DNA of 64,000 nucleotides, from positions 2,545,447 to 2,609,446 of the forward strand of contig CM020620.1 in the NCBI GenBank assembly GCA_009829735.1, in the 5' to 3' direction. Below are positions 12,306 to 23,202 of the stretch, piece after piece. How positions within the stretch are numbered: the stretch's first letter is position 1; each line of letters opens with the position of its first letter. This stretch comes from Pyropia yezoensis (lineage: Eukaryota; Rhodophyta; Bangiophyceae; Bangiales; Bangiaceae). Position numbers and translations under genes: made by a program. The notes under the pieces were generated by a model. It did not search any database. It saw only the letters and a list, made by a program, of their open reading frames with translations, and was not told the DNA's origin.

Positions 12306-15300
12306 CTCCAGGACCGGCCGCCACACATTGCCACTGGTCGGTGGTGGGGTGGGTCGAAATACAGCCGTGTCACCGACCAATCAGCATCCACACTGGACCA
12401 CCGTACGTGTGGCGAAGCGGGAAGAAGTGTGCAAGCGGAATGTCTCCCTTTCGGATGCTGTCTCGGATGGCGTAAAGGCCGCCACCCACAGCTCTCGCAC
12501 GGGGGCCCAGCGCGACCCGGCATGCAAAGTCCGGTTTTGAGTCAAAACCGGACTGTGCCGTCTGCACCGCTGTGCGTATCGGTCCATGACGCCGCTTTCT
12601 GTGCAAATATGTGCTGGATATCGTATCTCTTTGTAAACGCTCCAGTCCCGGCCGCCACACATTGCCACAGGCCGGTGGTGGGGTGGGTCGAAATACAGCC
12701 GTGTCACCGGCCAATCAGCATCCACACTGGACCACCGTACGTGTGGCGAAGCGGAAAGAAGTGTGCGAGCGGAATGTCTCCCTTATGCGTGGTGTGTTAA
12801 ATCGCGTAAAGGCCGCCACCCACAGTTCTCGCACGGGGGGCCAGCGCGACCCGGCATGCAAAGTCCGGTTTTGAGTCAAAACCGGACTTTGCCGTCTGCA
12901 CCGCTGTGCGTGTCGGTCCATGACGCCGCTTTCTGTGCAAATATGTGCTGGATATCGTATCCCTGCGTAGCCGCTCCAGCACCGGCCGCCACACATTGCC
13001 ACTGGTCGGTGGTGGGGTGGGTCGAAATACAGCCGTGTCACCGACCAATCAGCATCCACACTGGACCACCGTACGTGTGGCGAAGCGGGAAGGAGTGTGC
13101 GAGCGGAATGTCTCCCTTTTGGATGCTGTGTCAGATGGCGTAAAGGCCGCCACCCACAGCTCTCGCACGGGGGCCCAGCGCGACCCGGCATGCAAAGTCC
13201 GGTTTTGAGTCAAAACCGGACTGTGCCGTCTGCACCGCTGTGCGTATCGGTCCATGACGCCGCTTTCTGTGCAAATATGTGCTGGATATCGTATCTCTTC
13301 GTAAACGCTCCAGTCCCGGCCGCCACACATTGCCACTGGTCGGTGGTGGGGTGGGACGAAATACAGCCGTGTCACCGGCCAATCAGCATCCACACTGGAC
13401 CACCGTACGTGTGGCGAAGCGGAAAGAAGTGTGCGAGCGGAATGTCTCCCTTATGCGTGGTGTGTTAAATCGCGTAAAGGCCGCCACCCACAGTTCTCGC
13501 ACGGGGGGCTAGCGCGACCCGGCATGCAAAGTCCGGTTTTGAGTCAAAACCGGACTTTGCCGTCTGCACCGCTGTGCGTGTCGGTCCATGACGCCGCTTT
13601 CTGTGCAAATATGTGCTGGATATCGTATCCCTGCGTAGCCGCTCCAGCACCGGCCGCCACACATTGCCACTGGTCGGTGGTGGGGTGGGTCGAAATACAG
13701 CCGTGTCACCGACCAATCAGCATTCACACCGGACCACCGTGCGTGTGACGGAGCGGGAGGTGGTGTGCGAGCAGAACTTTTTTCTCGTGGATGCTGTGGC
13801 AGGTGCCGAAAAGGCCGCCACCCATAGCTTTCGCACGGGGGCCCAGCGCGACCCGGCATGCAAAGTCCGGTTTTGAGTCAAAACCGGACTTTGCCGTCTG
13901 CACCGCTGTGCGTATCGGTCCATGACGCCGCTTTCTGTTCAAATATGTGCTGGATATCGTATCTCTGCGTAAACGCTGCAGCACCGGCCGCCACACCTTG
14001 CCACTGGCCGGTGGCGGGGTGGGTCGAAATACAGCCGTGTCACGAAACAATCAGCATCCACACTGGACCATCGTACATGTGGCGAAAGGGAAGAAGTGTG
14101 CGAGCGGAAAGTGTCCCTTAAGGATGCTGCGTTGGATGGCGTTAAGGCCGCCACCCACAGCTTTCGCACGGGGGACCAGCGCATTCCGGCATGCAAAGTC
14201 TGGTTTTGAGTCGAAAACCGGACTTTGCCGTCTGCACCGCTGTGCGTGTCGGTCCATGACGCCGCTTTATGTGCAAATCTGTTCTGGATATGGTATCTCT
14301 GCGTAACCGCTCCAGGACCGGCCGCCACACATTGCCACTGGCTGGTGGTGGGGTGGGTCGAAATACAGCCGTGTCACGGAACACTCAGCATTCACGCTGG
14401 ACCACCGCACGTGTGGCAAAGCGGGGAAAAGTGTGCTGGCGATATGTTTCCCTTATGAATGCTGCGTTGGATGGCGTCAAGGCCGCCACCCACTGCTCTT
14501 GCACGGGGGCCCAGCGCGACCCGGCATGCAAAGTCCGGTTTTGAGTCAAAACCGGACCTTGCCGTCAGCACCGCTGTGCGTGTCGGTCCATGACACCGCT
14601 TTCTGTGCCAAAATGTTCTGGATATCGAATCTCTTCGTAGACGCTCCAGAACCGGCCGCCACACATTGCCACTGGCCGGTGGTGGGGGTGGGTCGAAATA
14701 CAGCCGTGTCACCGACCAATCAGCATCCACACCGGACCACCGTGCGTGTGACGAAGCGGGAGGTGGTGTGCGAGCAGAACTTCTTTCTTATGGATGCTGT
14801 GGCGGATGGCGAAAAGGCCGCCACCCACAGCTTTCGCACGGGGGGCCAGCGCGACCGGGCATGCAAGGTCCGGTTTTGAGTCAAAACTGGACTTTGCCGT
14901 TTGCACCGCGGTGCGTGTCGGTCAATGACGCCATTTTCTGTGCAAATATTTGCTTGATATCGTATTTCAGCGTAGACGCTCCAAGACCGGCCGCCACACC
15001 TTGCCACTGGCCGGTGGTCGGGTGGGTCGAAATATAGCCGTGTCACGGACCAATCAGCATGGACATCGTACGACCGTACGTGTGGCAAAGCGGGAAGAAG
15101 TGGGCGAGCAAAATGTCGCCCTTTTGGATGCAGTGTCTTGTGGCGTCATGGCCGCCACGAGCAGCTCCTGGTGGGGGGGGCAGCCCAACCCGACATGCAA
15201 AGTCCCGTTTTGAGTCAAAACCAGACTTCGCCGTCTGCACCGCGGTGCGTGTCGGTCCATGACGCCGCTTTCGGTGCAAATGTTTGCTGGATATCGTATT

Positions 15301-15899
15301 ACTCCGTAGACGCTCAAAGACCAGCCGCCACTCATTGCGACTGGTCGGTGGTGGGGTAGGCCGAAATACTGCCGTGTCATCGACTAATCAGCTTCGACAC
15401 CGGACCACCGTACGTGTGGCGTAGCGGGAAGAAGTGCGCGAGCGGAAAAACTCCGGCTGAGATGCTGTGGCAAATGGCGTCAAGGGCGCCTTCAGCAGCT
15501 CTTGCTTGGGGGGGCAGCGTAACCCGGCATGCAAAGTCCGGTTTTGAGTCAAAACCGGACTTCGCCGTCGGCACCGAGGTGCGAGTAGGTCCATGACGCC
15601 GCGTTCTGTGCAAATATTTGCTGCATATCGAATTACTGCGTAGACGCTCCTAGACCGGCCGCCACACATTGCCACTGGTCGGTAGTGGGGTTGATAGGAA
15701 GACAGCCGTGTCACCGACCAATCAGCATCGACACCGGACCACCGTACGTGTGGCGAAGCGGTAGAACATGTGAGAGCTATTTGTGTCCCCTATGCATTGT
15801 GTGTCGGATGGCGTGTGAGGCGCCGCCCACTGCTCACGCTTGCGGGGCCAGCCCCACACGGCACGCATAGTCCGGATGTCAGTCGAAAACGGACTTTGC

Positions 15900-16850
15900 C
15901 CTTCGCCTCCGTCGCTGCCACCGCCGCCTGTGCCCACAGCGGCGGCGGCAACGACCAGTGCCGAGGTCCCCGCGTGTACTGCAGCCACTGCCTCGTCCCG
16001 CCCACCCGCTGCCACGACGGCGCGCGTGGCAGCAGCGTCTCTGGCGGCCGCGCCGGCCTTCAAGCTTCCAGTCGCCGCAACCGCTGCCGGGGGGGGCGAG
16101 GACCTCCTATGCAGTTGCCGCCAGCCCCCCCGAACTTCTCAAGCGCGTCTGCGTGCGCGACCGCCGCCCTATCGGCCGTGTCGAGGCCCCCGCCTCCTGA
16201 TGGTTCAGGACGCTGGCGCTCCTGCCCCGGCCCTTGCCGCACGGTGGGCGCGGGCGCCTTGGTGGCGGCGGGGGTGGCAAGCGGCCTCCGCCGCGCACGC
16301 ACGACCAAAGGGGCGGCGGGAGCTCCGTCGACCGTTTCGACAGCCTTGTGCTCCTGCTTCCGTTTGGCCTTATCGCATGCAGAGGGGGGGCTAGGCGGCT
16401 GGACGGCCGCGACCCTCTCCGTCGCACCTCGCGCCTCCGCTCCCAACCAAGCCTCACCCCCATGTTATACTTTTTAGGGTCCTTTCCATTTCCCTGCGCA
16501 CTCTCTTTTCTCACGCGATGCTTCCCTGCTTATATGGGAGAGCTGCACATGGACGGCTCTCCACGGCGCCCACTCAAACCCTATTCATTTCAAGATGGTG
16601 CTACCTCCTCACCCCTCTTGCCGGTCTCTCTCCACTCTTATACGTCGCCATCAAAAGTGCACCTCCTGAAGGTCCGACAACCGCAGTCATGCGAGAGGAC
16701 GCCGCTCCCTCCATTGCCTCCTACCTGGGCGAACAAAGAACATTCACACATTTTTAAAGTTTTCAAGTAGCCCGCCAAGCGCAAATCAATAATCGAAAGC
16801 ATCCCTAATCACAACAAAAAACTCGTGTGTGCATGGTGCTTGGGCCTTTG
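15900..16850. other. GC-rich low-complexity stretch, no supported gene
   Basis: From 15900 to about 16480 the sequence is very GC-rich and open in several frames on both strands, with Ala/Pro/Arg-rich translations. The most protein-like is a minus-strand frame at 16446-16060 (128 codons, with a basic stretch then a Gly-rich stretch), but it matches nothing I recognise and has no flanking signals. From 16480 to 16850 base composition drops to normal and no gene is visible. Confidence 0.4.
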
Positions 16851-17130
16851 TCTCGACCACAGGGGGTGCCGTGCGTCCGGGCTTCGTATCAATTCCCCAA
16901 GTGCTCCCATCTCATTGGACAGTCCTCGCACGATTGTGTGCTCCCACCAGTTCACACGGTTCAGCGGCATTGTGCCGCCTATCACGTGCATGTCAAGTGG
17001 ATGGTCGGATCCGACCATCCACTAGTCATGCATGTGATAGAGAACACGCACATGCATTTGCTGTGGATTTGCCGGACCGATACATTCTCATTTGTGAAAA
17101 GTGCTCTCGAAAATTGGATGGGGTCTACTG
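16850..17130 (-). repeat. Solitary inverted copy of satellite 2 monomer
   Basis: Read on the minus strand this stretch matches the ~221 bp monomer found in tandem at 40250-45395: the CGTCCGGGCTTCGTATCA block, the GTGTGCTCCCACCAGTTCAC block and the GAAAATTGGATGGGG block appear in the same order. It is more diverged than the array units. An extra inverted piece creates a perfect 28 bp palindrome at 16996-17023 inside it. It lies over 23 kb from the array and in the opposite orientation. Confidence 0.75.
16996..17023. repeat. Perfect 28 bp palindrome
   Basis: The 14 bp arm AGTGGATGGTCGGA is followed directly by its exact reverse complement. The flanks (from about 16981 and to about 17038) continue as an imperfect inverted repeat, so the whole fold is near 58 bp. 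It sits in the solitary satellite 2 copy and looks like a local inverted duplication of part of the monomer. Confidence 0.9.
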
Positions 17131-18220
17131 CTAGCAGGACTTTTTTCGCTGCTGAGAGAGACCATGACGCGCTCGTCGTCATGATCGAGATCATGTGACA
17201 AGCAAGTATGTCTCAAGCTGGGGTTCACGGTTGGGCTCGTTCTCCGAGACGACATCGGCTTTCACGGGCCGCAGTAGAGGCCTTGAGCGGACGCGCAATA
17301 TCAATTCGCATCAAATTTCACGACAGTAAGGAACACGGTCTTTGAAATCCCACTGCGTCGAAGCGCTTGTAATGCAGTTTAGCGCTCGATCAAAGCGCAA
17401 ACATTCTTAACAGTGGGAATGTGCACCGCTCCCGTTCCTGTCTGCGCACGGGGCGAAGGCGCAAAATGCGCCTCGTTAGCGAATCTAAAATTCGTTGTCG
17501 CGCCCTTGGACTGCCCACGTAGCTCCTCGCAAAGCGGTTCTTAAAGCATTCTTGAAACGTAGCACTCCTGTCTTGTTTCAGAGACTCTTCCTTTCATTCT
17601 CAGGCGGCTCTTGATTGGGTTCTGGTCCCCCGTCGACGCCTTCGACATGAAGAAACGTCTCTTCTTGATGAAACCATGTTGCTTTTATTTGATCGTGCCC
17701 GAATCGCGCGTTCAAGGCCATGGCGAGTCGTGCCTCATCGCGCCTTATTCGCGCCTTTTAGTTGCACAAAAAGCGCCCCCCAACAGCCCCTTGGGCGCCT
17801 TCCAGAGCCCTTGTCAGTAGAGTGCACTTACTATGGATGACATCAATAACCTGCGTACACTAATTTTTTTCATCAATTAGGGAACTAGTCACAGTTCAAT
17901 TCAGAGCCATCTGGAGAACCTTGTGATAGTCAAACCCGCCTCCCGCAGGATGATTATGCCAGGACTGCCCCCAAGCGAAGGAAATGCAGAAGAAATGGGC
18001 AGCACCATGATCATCACGATAGATCGCGGAGAGGCTTGCCGTGATAGCAGAGTTATGGCTCTGTCGTCCACATGAACGAACGCATGTGATACATCACACG
18101 AGAGCCACGACCTGAGAGCGCGCTCCCATGTGGCACGGCTGTGTATGGCTGGATACGCGTGCTTGACATGCGGCCAATGTTCGTGGCCGGGCGGTGGCCA
18201 CTTCCCCCCCCCCTCTTGGC
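17130..18220. other. Intergenic, nothing recognised
   Basis: Base composition is less GC-rich than in the rest of the window and all reading frames are short. No RNA gene, coding motif or repeat was recognised. Confidence 0.5.
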
Positions 18221-18615
18221 CGTCCCTCGAACAGGCTGTGCGATACAGCCGCCGCGGCAGTCTCGGCGGCGCCAAAAGTCTTGCTAAAAAACATGAATTG
18301 CACTGGTGCAGAGCGGACCGCCCCCCCCGCCCATCTTCGCCCCCGCCGAGACAAGGAGCCTTCAAGCAGGTCGTTTGCCGAGGAAACTGCGCAAGAGGAG
18401 ACGTGGGGAACCACCCAGGAGCGGAATGGAAATCGCTTCAAGTAGGGACTACTAGTGGGCGGCCCTTGAAGCCCTCAGAAGACGTTCCTTTGTCCCGCAC
18501 CTGCGCGTTAAAACAAACCTAATTAAATGCGCGTACCACATAAATTTATGAATAAATGTACAATTGATCAATGGCGTAGTTGAAGCCGGATCAAAAAATG
18601 TATATTTTTACTCCC
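18220..18615 (+). repeat. Dispersed repeat, member A (matches 45410-45805)
   Basis: This stretch aligns in the same orientation with 45410-45805. Shared blocks in order are CGGCGGCGCC, AGCGGA followed by CCGCC, GACAAGGAGCC, GCACAAGAGGAAACG (with gaps), GCGGAATGGAAATCGCTTCA against GCGGAGTGGTAATCGCTGTA, TTTGTCC, and GGATCAAAAAATGTAT against GGATCAAATAGTGTAT. Identity is moderate, with several indels. It has no open frame of note and no terminal repeats I can see, so it is an unclassified old repeat family. Confidence 0.7.
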
Positions 18616-20230
18616 CATGGCATTTTCACTGCCTGTGACCGCGAGGCGTTCCGATCCACGGACTCTCGGACCGCTGCACGTGAGTGCTCGTTTGCTCGAT
18701 GCGCTTCTGGCGCAGTGGACCGTAAATCATGAACCTAGACTTCCGCGCACCCGACTGTGAGCACGTGCAAGAGCGTGATTTTGGATCGCCGTTGACCTCG
18801 GTTCCCTGTGTTAATGCCTGCTTCACATTTCGCGAACAATCATGCCTAAGATGCTAAAAAAGACTTGCCGTGCGCATTCTCCTGAATCCTGAGTGCACTC
18901 TGCCACACATCCTGAAGAAAACAACACTCTGGGTGTATGTACATGTCTGTTTCTTCTACCCCTCACGAGAAGCATGCACATTGATGATCGGGGGGCCACA
19001 TGATTTCAGTTCCACACCCTCGTGCCCAGCCCGTCGGCGCAAGGCAAACACGTGTCTGAGAAGTCTTTCGAGAGTAGCGCTGCCTGACGGTGCCCGCGTC
19101 GTGGTGGGGACTTCGCGGTCACCTCTAAGTCAACCTGGTGCACTTCGTATGCGCCGGTTGTGCCACAGTTTGTGGACAGTCACACGCTTGTGCAGCGAAA
19201 CGTGTCTGAAACGACTCGTACTCGGTAGAAGGATGGGCGGACGGTCACTAAATTGCATCGACGGCTCGTGTAAATCTGCTCTGCTGATGCGCGTTTGCGG
19301 AACATCGCTTCGCACTGTTGCTTGGATTTGCAAGGGACATGTGCATTTCGGATTGTTCCACGCGAGAATGTACTGCAAAACAATGCGGATTCTTGGCTAT
19401 CTCAGCCGGTACAGAACAACACGCTCCACTTCTTAGATGATGACGTAGCCTTTTACGTCCTGGTAGGACTAGGACATAAATTGATAGAAAGAGAGCGTCT
19501 GCCACGCCGTGGTCCAGCTCGTGTACGTAAAATTGAGTTCTATGGGAGTTTTTCGGCGACATATGGGACACCTTGCGAATGCTTGCGTCGTCGATTCGGG
19601 CCCGATGCGCGGGGTTTTAGGAACATGGTTTAAGACCCACTGCGCAGCCATGCGTATCTAAAGCTCCCCCCCCTCTTGGTTGTCCTCTCATCCAGTGGGC
19701 AACGAGGGCGCGCCTCGGGTGCCCTTCCGCTGACCTTCTGGCTCTTCACTCCGGTTGCACGCCCGCGATGCTGTCGCCTCGCAGTTTATCTACCCTTGGC
19801 CGGGGCAAACGCCGGCGCGCCGTCCGGGTGATTGGGGAGTAAATAAGGTCCCGCCACTGCGCTGCAGTCATCCAAAAACACGCACTCGCTCCCACGGGGG
19901 CAGGGGAGGAAGAAAGCAGGGGGGCAGACGGAGGTGGTTGCGGTAGCAGGACGGCGAGCGTGAGCGGTGGAGCAGCCCAACGCACGATCTACTGGAACAG
20001 TAGCACCTATTCCCGTCCAGCTGTAAGGCAAATCCAATTGCTACTGCAGCTGCTCGAAAACCATCTCAGGACAAGAAGCGCACAACGACCGCGCTTCACA
20101 CGAAGTGCACGCGTACGACGTCCACACGTGCTTTTCTGGTACTGCTTTTTTCCCTAGAGTCGTGGGACACTCTGACAGCCGAGGAAAAAGTTTCGGGCGG
20201 TGACCTCATCGAATGCCTCAGAAACACTGT

Positions 20231-20236
20231 TTTATT
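20231..20236 (-). promoter_or_regulatory. Possible poly(A) signal AATAAA, left CESA copy
   Basis: AATAAA on the minus strand lies downstream of the CESA frame, directly overlapping a TGA (CAAATGAATAAAAC). The equivalent in the right copy is 27945-27950. It would end the CESA transcript about 0.55 kb past the last recognisable CESA residues. The hexamer alone is weak evidence. Confidence 0.35.
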
Positions 20237-20789
20237 CATTTGCCTGATTGCGTGAGACTCTCACCGTCGCCGCCGCCGCGGTTGTGTGACCTTCTCCACT
20301 GCCACCGCAATAGCCCTGCACTCCCGTCTCCATGACTGCCGCAACAGCCATCGCCGTCCCTCGCCCCCCACCAGCCGCTGTCCGACCCCCCCGAGCCGCC
20401 GCCGCCGCGGCCGCCACATTCTGGCCCTAATCCCCCAACGTGTCTCAGCCACCGGCTCAGCGGCGACGGCGGCGGACCAAGTAGCAGCGTCGGCATCGGC
20501 AGCGGCAGCGGAAGCGGCAACGGCAGGGCCAGCGGAAGGAAGGCAACGTCAGGCGGTGGCGGCGGCAGCCAGTAGGGGCGGCAGCCAGCGGCGGCAACAG
20601 CCAGCGGCGGCGGCAGCCAGTGGGGGAGGCGGCCGGCGAGGGCGGCCGGGTGAGTGGGGGGGCATCCGGCAGAGTGGAGGAGCGGCAACGCCCAGCCGCG
20701 GCCGTGGTGCGCCCGGCTGCCGTTGTGACACCGCCCGGCCGCCGCGGTGACGCCGCCCAGCCGGCGGAGGCGACAGCCGGCAAAAGCAG

Positions 20790-22000
20790 CAGCCGGTAGC
20801 GGGGGCCTGCAGCAAAGCCGCCGCGACCGTCACGGGCGCCTCCCCCCAGCACAGGTCCTCGTCGGCGTAGCGGGAGATGTAGCCCCGCCGGTGGACCTCG
20901 CTGGACCTCAACGTATCCTCTGTCACAGAGCCGTACACGAAGCCCCCAATCTCGTTGAGGACCTCGCGCCGCCAGCACGCGTTGGTGCCCACAAAGTCCG
21001 TCATGCCAAACCCGTCACGCCCCGCGCAGATGCCGTCATAATAGATGGCGTTGTGGTGAGCACAGTAGTCGGGGTGGTCGCCGCTGACATTGGCAAGCCG
21101 CTGCGGACAGCCCACAAAGCCGACATCCCGGTTGATCCGCCAGGACCTGGACGTGCCCGCCCCCAGCTCAGGGTCCTCGGCCTGGATGAGCTGCAACTGG
21201 AGCCTGTCGCTGCACTGCTCATCCAGCATGAGCGGCAGGACGCGAAGGAGGTAGCTCTCAACAGACTCCATGTCCGCGTTGAGGAAAAGCAAAATCTTGC
21301 CGTCCGCGTTGCTGTTCGAAAGCACATTATTAATGTTGCCCGCCTTGTTGTGAACGTTAGCCGGCTTGACACGCGCGACCAGCGAGAGCCGCGGCAGCGC
21401 GCCCGGCGCGAACATGTCAGCGCCATATGGGCCAAACTCAAACTGGTGCGCCTCGACGGCACAGTCATGGCGGGGCAGGTTGTCGCCCGCCTTGACGGTG
21501 CAGTGCTCAACCAAGCACCTTTCGTTCATCGTTTCCTCAAGGAGGGGGTCGTAGCCCGCCTCCTCCACGCACATCTGGTAGGACGAGGCCAATGTCGCTC
21601 CGCTTAGCCATCTTGGACGTGGAAAAGAACGCGTCGTCGGCGATCCGGATGTGCAGCAGATGCGCCGGGTACTCGAGCTTCATCGCAGCCCGGATGTTCA
21701 GACGCAGCTGCTCCGTGTCCTCCTTGTAGTGGCAGATGATGACGTCCACGGTCGGCCAGTCAGCCACCGGTAGCGCGGGCCGGAGGGCGTCTAGGCTGCG
21801 CCAGCGACGCTTGATCGGCTTCCACAATCCAAAGTGGCTGATGAGTACCGATACGAACAAAAGAATCTCGCTCATGACGAGCACCACCCAGCAAACAGGT
21901 GCCTGACGGTTCTCACCTCGAACAGAAAGCCAGAAAAAGTAGAAGGCGCCCGCCGGGATCATCGCGAGGTAGAAGAACCGAAAGACCAGCATGGAAACGA
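20790..22000 (-). pseudogene. Cellulose synthase catalytic fragment, left copy (no N-terminus, no C-terminus)
   Basis: GT2 cellulose synthases are plasma-membrane enzymes that polymerise glucose from UDP-glucose. This copy opens inside the CESA membrane-spanning start (FRFFYLAMIPAG, near 21985) because the retrotransposon boundary at 22001 replaces everything upstream. Visible landmarks are VDVIICHYKEDTEQLR, RIADDAFF, NKAGNINNVL, LNADME at the DxD position, and the catalytic VTEDT. After GEAPVTVAAALLQ (near 20808) similarity stops and low-complexity sequence follows, so the QxxRW motif and last membrane helices are absent. The frame breaks by one base near 21594, between RSDIG and LASSYQMC; dropping one T of ATTGG would rejoin it. 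The right copy has the same break. This is a fragment of the gene at 28520-30641 and is very unlikely to make an enzyme. Confidence 0.85.
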
Positions 22001-22960
22001 GCGCAGAGGCCCGAAAAAATACCGGTCGTAGCACGACGGCACCGCGAGGGCCGAGATGTACGACTCAGCGAGGGTGTGCTCCGATGTGTTGGACAGCTCG
22101 GCAATGGCACCGCGAGACACACCAGCGGCGGCTGCCGAGGTCGCCCCACCCTTCTTGAGAGAGTGGGAGGCAAAGACGGTGCCCACTGGAGCCGAAACGC
22201 CGAGGCGTTGAAGCCCTTCCCGCAGCCCGCCAGTGACGAGCTTGCTTGCTGCCGATGTTGGGCAGCGAGGGAAGATGCACTCGTCGTTGCGTGCTCCAGC
22301 TGTGCGGCGGTCCGACAAGACGCGAGCGAGCAGTTGCCGAGGGAGGTCAGGATGCCCCGGCGGCGCGGCCGGGAACGTCCGCGCAATGAGGCCGTCACGG
22401 GGCGCAGTCTTGTGGTCTGGGACTTGGTAGCACGTGCGTCCATCGGCCGGCAACTCGACGTCTTGAAGACGGAGTCGAGTGATGTCCGCGGCGCGGCGTA
22501 GCCACCAGAACTGGAGCACGACGGCCGTCAGTCGGTGGCGCAGGGGCATGGGGGTGTATGGAGCCAAGAGAGCAAGACGCCACGCAATGGCGCACGGCAG
22601 AGGGATCCGGATCGGCCTGGTGTCAGGACGAAAGGTCAATCCCGCTCGGCGAAATCCTGCCTTGGCTTCGCGGACCAGCTCCGAATTGCAAGGATTGCCG
22701 AAGCCAGCTGCCACGTGTCGCTTGCGAACGGCAGCCAACATCGGCTTCAGTGTCGCTGCCACAACGGTGCTGCGCCGCCACTGGTAGCCAATGTAATGGA
22801 CCACCGTCGCCGTCGTCGCGGGCAGCGCCCGCACACCACGGCTGCGACAGTACGCGGCGAACGCGGCCCAGAGCCCGCCGTATCGGTCCGCGGTGCCCGG
22901 CCGTACAGACCAAAGCCTTAGGAATCGAGCGGCAGCTCCACCAGCGCCGCCGCCGGGCGC
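21959..22960 (-). CDS. Tyrosine recombinase of the DIRS-like element (3' truncated)
   Basis: This enzyme class integrates the circular cDNA of DIRS-type elements. A SAM-like N-terminal DNA-binding part (around TADRYGGLWAAFAAYC) is followed by the catalytic domain. Box I is WWLRRAADITRLRLQDV with the catalytic Arg. Box II is HSLKKGGATS: His is present, but the position normally held by Arg (HxxR) is Lys. The nucleophile is probably the Tyr of HTLAESYI. The protein's own end is near YDRYFFGPLRS; the last 14 codons come from CESA sequence beyond the junction. The start is unresolved: a frame at 23184-22918 on the same strand looks like the missing N-terminal part, joined by a frame change near 22925. 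Confidence 0.85.
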   Translation of the reverse strand, partial: APGGGAGGAAARFLRLWSVRPGTADRYGGLWAAFAAYCRSRGVRALPATTATVVHYIGYQWRRSTVVAATLKPMLAAVRKRHVAAGFGNPCNSELVREAKAGFRRAGLTFRPDTRPIRIPLPCAIAWRLALLAPYTPMPLRHRLTAVVLQFWWLRRAADITRLRLQDVELPADGRTCYQVPDHKTAPRDGLIARTFPAAPPGHPDLPRQLLARVLSDRRTAGARNDECIFPRCPTSAASKLVTGGLREGLQRLGVSAPVGTVFASHSLKKGGATSAAAAGVSRGAIAELSNTSEHTLAESYISALAVPSCYDRYFFGPLRSFPCWSFGSSTSR

Positions 22961-23202
22961 GGCACGCGCCAAGACCTTGCTCTGGTCACGGCGCCAGCGG
23001 CGGCCAGGCGCAGTCCCTTCCGCGTCTCCCGTGCGTAAGCGCGGGCCGTCGCCGAGCGTTGACGCTGCACCTCTTCCTCCGAGCGGCCGCCTTGCTCGAA
23101 ACGAAACACGGCGACGCGCCATGTGGGGTGGGGGGCCGGTCGCTGGCTGCGGCCCGCGGAAAAAATGCCTGCGACTTGCGGCAACAGCCACGCCTCTTGC
23201 GC

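Larger units (their letters stand above)
1..15900. repeat. Satellite 1: ~334 bp tandem array, about 47 copies
   Basis: A unit of about 334 bp (332-339) repeats head to tail from the left edge, so the array probably continues outside the window. Recurring landmarks per unit are a CCAAT-type stretch (ACCAATCAGC), the segment TGGCGAAGCGGGAAGAAGTG, and a long palindrome. Most differences between units fall in two short windows: the ~40 bp between GTGTGCGAGCGGA and GGCCGCCACCCAC, and the ~20 bp around TCTCTGCGTAGCCGCTCCAG. Units are nearly identical up to about 13700, then diverge stepwise until the last recognisable piece near 15880. Many overlapping open frames run through the array on both strands but shift frame between units, because 334 is not a multiple of 3; none is a credible gene. 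A centromeric, pericentromeric or subtelomeric role is possible but not shown. Confidence 0.97.
18935..22000. repeat. 3.07 kb direct duplication, left copy
   Basis: Every base here recurs at 26648-29714 with a shift of 7713-7714. By eye there are about five substitutions and one extra C in a C-run (8 C near 19666, 9 C in the other copy). The match begins at GTATGTACATG (18935/26648) and ends at GGAAACGA (22000/29714); immediately outside, the sequences differ. The copy contains about 1.3 kb of sequence with no recognised gene (18935-20230) and the catalytic part of a cellulose synthase on the minus strand. Confidence 0.97.

Noticed and set aside
1..15900. CRISPR-like array
   Set aside because: Repeats are ~334 bp units in direct contact with no unique spacers, in a eukaryotic context.
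19295..19633. 112-codon plus-strand frame in the duplicated segment
   Set aside because: No recognisable motif, and near-identity of the two copies is too recent to show selection. Possible but unsupported.
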